Below are positions 6,413 to 8,569 of a DNA stretch of 8,569 nucleotides, piece after piece (position 1 is the first letter of the stretch; each line of letters opens with the position of its first letter). Made by a program: the position numbers and the translations under genes. Under the pieces are notes generated by a model, which saw nothing but the letters and a program-made list of their open reading frames with translations, ran no database searches and was not told the origin of the DNA. The stretch is from Boseongicola sp. SB0675_bin_26. GTDB lineage: Bacteria; Pseudomonadota; Alphaproteobacteria; Rhodobacterales; Rhodobacteraceae. The stretch lies in NCBI GenBank assembly GCA_009843725.1, contig VYCX01000516.1, positions 7,254-15,822 of the forward strand. Direction: 5' to 3'.

Positions 6413-7813
6413 ATGACGAATATCCAGCTCCATGACACTGCAACACGGACGAAGAGACCATTGGAACCCTTGGTCAAGAACGGGCATCCCACGATGTATG
6501 TCTGCGGGCCAACGGTTTATGACAGGGCCCATATCGGGAATGCGCGACCCGTCATAGTCTTCGACATGCTCTTTCGGCTTCTCCGCCATGTATACGGGCC
6601 TGACCGGGTAACGTATGTGCGGAATTTCACGGACGTTGACGACAAGATAAACGCTCGCGCCACGGCTGAGAAACGCCCCATTCGCGAAATCACTGAAGAG
6701 ACTACGCGATGGTATCTTGACGACATGGCCGCCATTGGCGCGCTTGTGCCGGACGCAATGCCGCGTGCAACCGAATGGATCGAGGAAATGGTTGAAATGA
6801 TCGTTGCCCTGATCGAAAGGGGCCATGCCTACGCGGCCGAAAGCCACGTGCTTTTCCGGGTACGCTCCTGTCCCGGGTACGGGGACCTGTCCGGGCGTTC
6901 AGTCGACGACATGATTGCCGGTGCCCGTGTCGAAGTGGCGCCTTTCAAGGAAGATCCGATGGACTTCGTTCTCTGGAAGCCATCGGACGAGCAGACCCCG
7001 GGATGGGACAGTCCCTGGGGTCGTGGAAGACCCGGCTGGCACATTGAATGCTCGGCCATGGCTGCGGGCCTTCTGGGAGAGCGTTTCGACATTCACGGCG
7101 GCGGCAACGATTTGGTTTTTCCGCACCACGAAAACGAGATCGCACAGTCGCGATGCTTGGGTCATGAATTCGCAAGACTCTGGATGCACAACGAAATGCT
7201 CCTGGTCGAAGGCAAGAAGATGGCCAAGTCCTTGGGCAATTTCTTCACCTTGCGCGACCTTTTGGACGGAAACTGGAGCGGTGGCTGGAATGTGCCCGGC
7301 GAAGTGATCCGATTTGTGTTCCTTTCGACGCACTATCGGCGGCCAATGGATTGGACCGAAGACAGGGCTCGTGAAGCCGAGGCGACGCTTCGGAAATGGT
7401 ACGCGATGGTGGAAACTTTGGCGTCCGGTTCGTGGCGGAATGCAGATATTTCATTTCTTGTGAAAGCATTGTCGGATGATCTTAACACGCACGAAGCCTT
7501 GGCATCGCTGCATCGTTTCGCCGCTGGCGAGGACGTCGCGGCATTGGCAGCCGGATTGGAGTTTCTCGGGTTGATGACCGACCGCGTGCCGGACTGGGCC
7601 CGCGAGGCGGTTCCGTCCGAAGACGTGTCTGATCTGGTCAATGCGCTGCTTAGTGAGCGCGCGACCGCGAAAGCGGCGCAGGACTTCGTGCGGGCGGACA
7701 GCCTTCGCGAAGGCCTCACGAAAGCTGGAATTGTCATCAACGACACATCGGTGGGTGTCAATTGGCACATTGGACCAAGCTTCGACCAAGACAAGCTGGA
7801 GGCCCTGAAATGA
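6413..7813 (+). CDS. cysS: Cysteinyl-tRNA synthetase
   Basis: Class I synthetase that charges tRNA-Cys with cysteine in the cytoplasm. It has 466 residues against 461 in E. coli. The Rossmann-fold signature HIGN is at residues 40-43 within [15 protein letters not shown], and the KMSKS loop appears as KMAKS (269-273), with alanine replacing the first serine. The zinc ligands that read the cysteine thiol are all in place: C31, C213, H238 and E242, with the same spacing as the E. coli set. FTDVDDKI and [11 protein letters not shown] are further family blocks. The ATG at 6413 is supported by AAAGG. The stop overlaps the cimA start (ATGA), so the two are co-translated. A Cys/Ile-rich leader ORF lies upstream and may control both genes. 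Confidence 0.98.
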   Translation: MTNIQLHDTATRTKRPLEPLVKNGHPTMYVCGPTVYDRAHIGNARPVIVFDMLFRLLRHVYGPDRVTYVRNFTDVDDKINARATAEKRPIREITEETTRWYLDDMAAIGALVPDAMPRATEWIEEMVEMIVALIERGHAYAAESHVLFRVRSCPGYGDLSGRSVDDMIAGARVEVAPFKEDPMDFVLWKPSDEQTPGWDSPWGRGRPGWHIECSAMAAGLLGERFDIHGGGNDLVFPHHENEIAQSRCLGHEFARLWMHNEMLLVEGKKMAKSLGNFFTLRDLLDGNWSGGWNVPGEVIRFVFLSTHYRRPMDWTEDRAREAEATLRKWYAMVETLASGSWRNADISFLVKALSDDLNTHEALASLHRFAAGEDVAALAAGLEFLGLMTDRVPDWAREAVPSEDVSDLVNALLSERATAKAAQDFVRADSLREGLTKAGIVINDTSVGVNWHIGPSFDQDKLEALK

Positions 7814-8569
7814 AAGCGGAACGACTCTTTCTGTTCGACACGACGCTCCGGGATGGCCAGCAAACCCAAGGTGTCCAGTTCTCGACCGAGGAAAAGACGG
7901 AGATCGCGCATTTGCTTGATGCACTCGGCCTGGACTATATCGAGGGAGGTTGGCCAGGGGCGAACCCCACCGACGACGCCTTCTTTGACGGGCGTCCGGA
8001 GACCCGCGCGACCTTTACCGCGTTCGGCATGACAAAGCGGGCAGGACGTTCGGCGGAAAACTGCGACGTCCTGGCTGCGGTGCTGAATGCAGGCACTTCT
8101 GCTGTCTGTCTCGTCGGCAAGACTCATGACTTCCATGTCGAGAGAGCGCTCGGCATCTCTCTGGACGAAAACCTGAACGGCATTCGCGAGAGCATTGCGC
8201 ATCTGGTGAAACAAGGCCGCGAAGCGATTTTCGATGCCGAGCACTTCTTCGACGGCTACAAGGCAAGTCCCGAATACGCACTTGACTGCATACAGGCAGC
8301 ATTTGAGGCAGGGGCTCGCTGGGTGGCGCTGTGCGACACGAACGGGGGCACGTTGCCTCACGAAGTCTCCGAGATCACGTCGGCTGTCATCAATGCCGGA
8401 ATCCCCGGCAACAACTTGGGCATCCATACCCACGACGACACCGGCAATGCCGTCGCGGGCGCGCTGGCGGCAGTTGATGCGGGCGCGCGCCAGATTCACG
8501 GTACACTCAACGGTCTTGGCGAGCGCTGCGGAAACGCGAATCTCACGACGCTGATTCCGACGCTTATGC
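7810..8569 (+). CDS. cimA: (R)-citramalate synthase (3' end outside window)
   Basis: Condenses pyruvate with acetyl-CoA to (R)-citramalate, the entry to threonine-independent isoleucine synthesis through 2-oxobutyrate. The window holds 253 codons of a family usually about 520-540 long; there is no stop before the right edge, so it is cut by the window and not broken. The DTTLRDGQ motif (residues 10-17) is the metal and substrate site of the isopropylmalate-synthase superfamily; HTH (H206, H208) supplies metal ligands, and [15 protein letters not shown] (231-245) is the second family signature. [14 protein letters not shown] and [17 protein letters not shown] are typical of the CimA-type subfamily rather than LeuA. 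The ATG overlaps the cysS stop (ATGA) and has GGAGG (7798-7802) at seven-base spacing, the strongest ribosome site in the window. The C-terminal allosteric domain is not visible. Confidence 0.95.
   Translation, partial: MKAERLFLFDTTLRDGQQTQGVQFSTEEKTEIAHLLDALGLDYIEGGWPGANPTDDAFFDGRPETRATFTAFGMTKRAGRSAENCDVLAAVLNAGTSAVCLVGKTHDFHVERALGISLDENLNGIRESIAHLVKQGREAIFDAEHFFDGYKASPEYALDCIQAAFEAGARWVALCDTNGGTLPHEVSEITSAVINAGIPGNNLGIHTHDDTGNAVAGALAAVDAGARQIHGTLNGLGERCGNANLTTLIPTLM

Noticed and set aside
7333..8499. Long reverse-strand open frame across cysS and cimA
   Set aside because: It is antisense to two well-conserved genes, with no recognisable protein content.

Overview
The window looks like a chromosomal segment of an alphaproteobacterium, most likely of the Rhodobacterales. 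The basis is the moderately high GC content, the wording of AlaS and CysS, and the cysS-cimA gene pair; this is judged from memory of the families, not from a search. No rRNA, tRNA, CRISPR array or insertion sequence was found.

Left part (1-1803): a compact type II restriction-modification pair. A D12-class adenine-N6 DNA methyltransferase enters from the left edge. Its stop codon overlaps the start of a SacI-family restriction endonuclease with a PD-(D/E)xK site (TGATG junction). About 417 bases follow (1804-2220) with no confident gene. They hold a possible 28-codon ORF, open-frame scraps and a 12-bp direct repeat, and may be the junction between the mobile R-M cassette and the core chromosome.

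Middle (2221-6163): alaS (alanyl-tRNA synthetase, complete, forward), then a convergent fold-type I PLP aminotransferase resembling arginine:pyruvate transaminase AruH (complete, reverse).

Right part (6164-8569): a 249-base divergent regulatory region, then cysS (cysteinyl-tRNA synthetase) overlapping by ATGA with cimA ((R)-citramalate synthase, first step of threonine-independent isoleucine synthesis, cut by the right edge).

The most interesting element lies upstream of cysS. A 12-codon ORF encodes MNRIRIICCIIR, in which seven of twelve codons are Ile or Cys. It is followed by a segment that can fold into at least three mutually exclusive stems. This is the layout of a ribosome-mediated attenuator. 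Its codons match the two genes downstream: Cys for cysS, Ile for cimA. I propose a leader that senses charged tRNA-Cys and/or tRNA-Ile and controls the cysS-cimA operon. I cannot see a classical U-tract terminator, so the output step (translation, Rho or other) remains open.
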